A stretch of DNA of 64,000 nt from Sphingobacterium sp. JB170 (lineage in GTDB: Bacteria > Bacteroidota > Bacteroidia > Sphingobacteriales > Sphingobacteriaceae). Each line of letters opens with the position of its first letter. The stretch's first letter is position 1. Shown here one piece after another: positions 63,751-64,000 of the stretch. The notes below the pieces were generated by a model. That model ran no database searches, was not told the origin of the DNA, and saw only the letters and a program-made list of their open reading frames with translations. Location: NCBI RefSeq assembly GCF_900163865.1, contig NZ_FUKU01000059.1, positions 86,005 through 150,004 on the forward strand, written 5' to 3'. The translations under genes were made by a program, and so were the position numbers.

Positions 63751-64000
63751 AATATGATGTACTAGTACACTTTAGCGTGCTAAGTTAATTGTTTTTTGGT
63801 TATTATAAAATAAATTGGTCACCATTAAAACATAAGGTGTTGTTAATAAACATGTTGCATGTTTAAAATTAGTATGGAATTATTGGCGTCGCCGGAATTA
63901 GATAGATCTTTGTATTTTAAACTAAATTTATGCGAACTTTCGACTCACTAGTGTCCCATTAAAATCGGGACGTTTTAAAAATTAAATAAATTTGGCCCAT
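63751..64000. other. Terminal intergenic segment
   Basis: A/T-rich sequence upstream of accA. It contains a small hairpin, GTCCC (63953-63957) with GGGAC (63967-63971), near the window end. No gene is visible. Confidence 0.5.

Overview
The window looks like the chromosome of a member of the Bacteroidota, most likely family Sphingobacteriaceae (Sphingobacterium/Pedobacter-like). The evidence is: promoters of the form TTTG-N19/20-TAnnTTTG; almost no Shine-Dalgarno sequences before genes; families typical of the phylum (GIN domain, DUF3098, GH123/DUF4091, an ABC-F protein with a dead second site, a PyrC with the DQVH variant, GyrA with an acidic tail); and blocks such as gyrA-TPR-TPR and ftsX-DUF3098-uppP-truB-ribF. 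Genus is inference; no 16S gene is present.

Layout. 1-6.4 kb: the end of pdxH, then nuoC-nuoD without the rest of complex I, then pyrC, an S66 LD-carboxypeptidase and an M14 carboxypeptidase lipoprotein. 6.5-8.1 kb: a YbiT-like ABC-F protein. 8.1-13.4 kb: an accessory island holding a decayed tyrosine recombinase, transposase fragments (one clearly ISAs1), a divergent SDR/HxlR pair, a GH123 lipoprotein and a small lipoprotein. 13.4-20.5 kb: a SWIM/SNF2 helicase, two OmpA-domain envelope proteins, tRNA-Lys(TTT), a two-helix membrane protein and degenerate repeats that resemble IS ends.

20.5-28.5 kb: the rpsF-rpsR-rplI operon (S6-S18-L9), a YchJ-like protein, a JmjC/cupin oxygenase, a lipocalin-like protein and the gyrA-TPR-TPR operon. 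28.8-33.5 kb: amino-acid synthesis (serC-serA, then lysC-lysA). 33.6-36.4 kb: a NatAB-like ABC exporter. 36.9-42.1 kb: engB, a UbiA-type prenyltransferase, topA, a small unknown gene and cmk. 42.1-45.7 kb (minus strand): ftsX, DUF3098, uppP, truB, ribF.

45.9-64 kb: leuS; a SatD-family regulator coupled to a DUF3307 membrane protein behind an ordered operator array; a class-C beta-lactamase-like hydrolase; a GIN-domain protein; guaA; a periplasmic-binding-protein-like lipoprotein; an RsmB-like rRNA methyltransferase; a universal stress protein; an NlpC/P60 hydrolase; a TPR protein; ychF; a His/Lys-rich secreted protein; a polysaccharide deacetylase; and accA.

Most of the window is ordinary housekeeping sequence. 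The best leads are: (1) strong Shine-Dalgarno sequences in front of rpsR and rplI, in a phylum whose ribosomes normally hide the anti-SD in a pocket built partly from S6 and S18; and (2) the SatD-DUF3307 operon, where a cyclase-fold-like protein with a C-terminal DNA-binding region sits downstream of two exact TGATA-N8-TATCA sites and a third dyad on the promoter, coupled to a membrane protein with conserved-looking His/Asp pairs.
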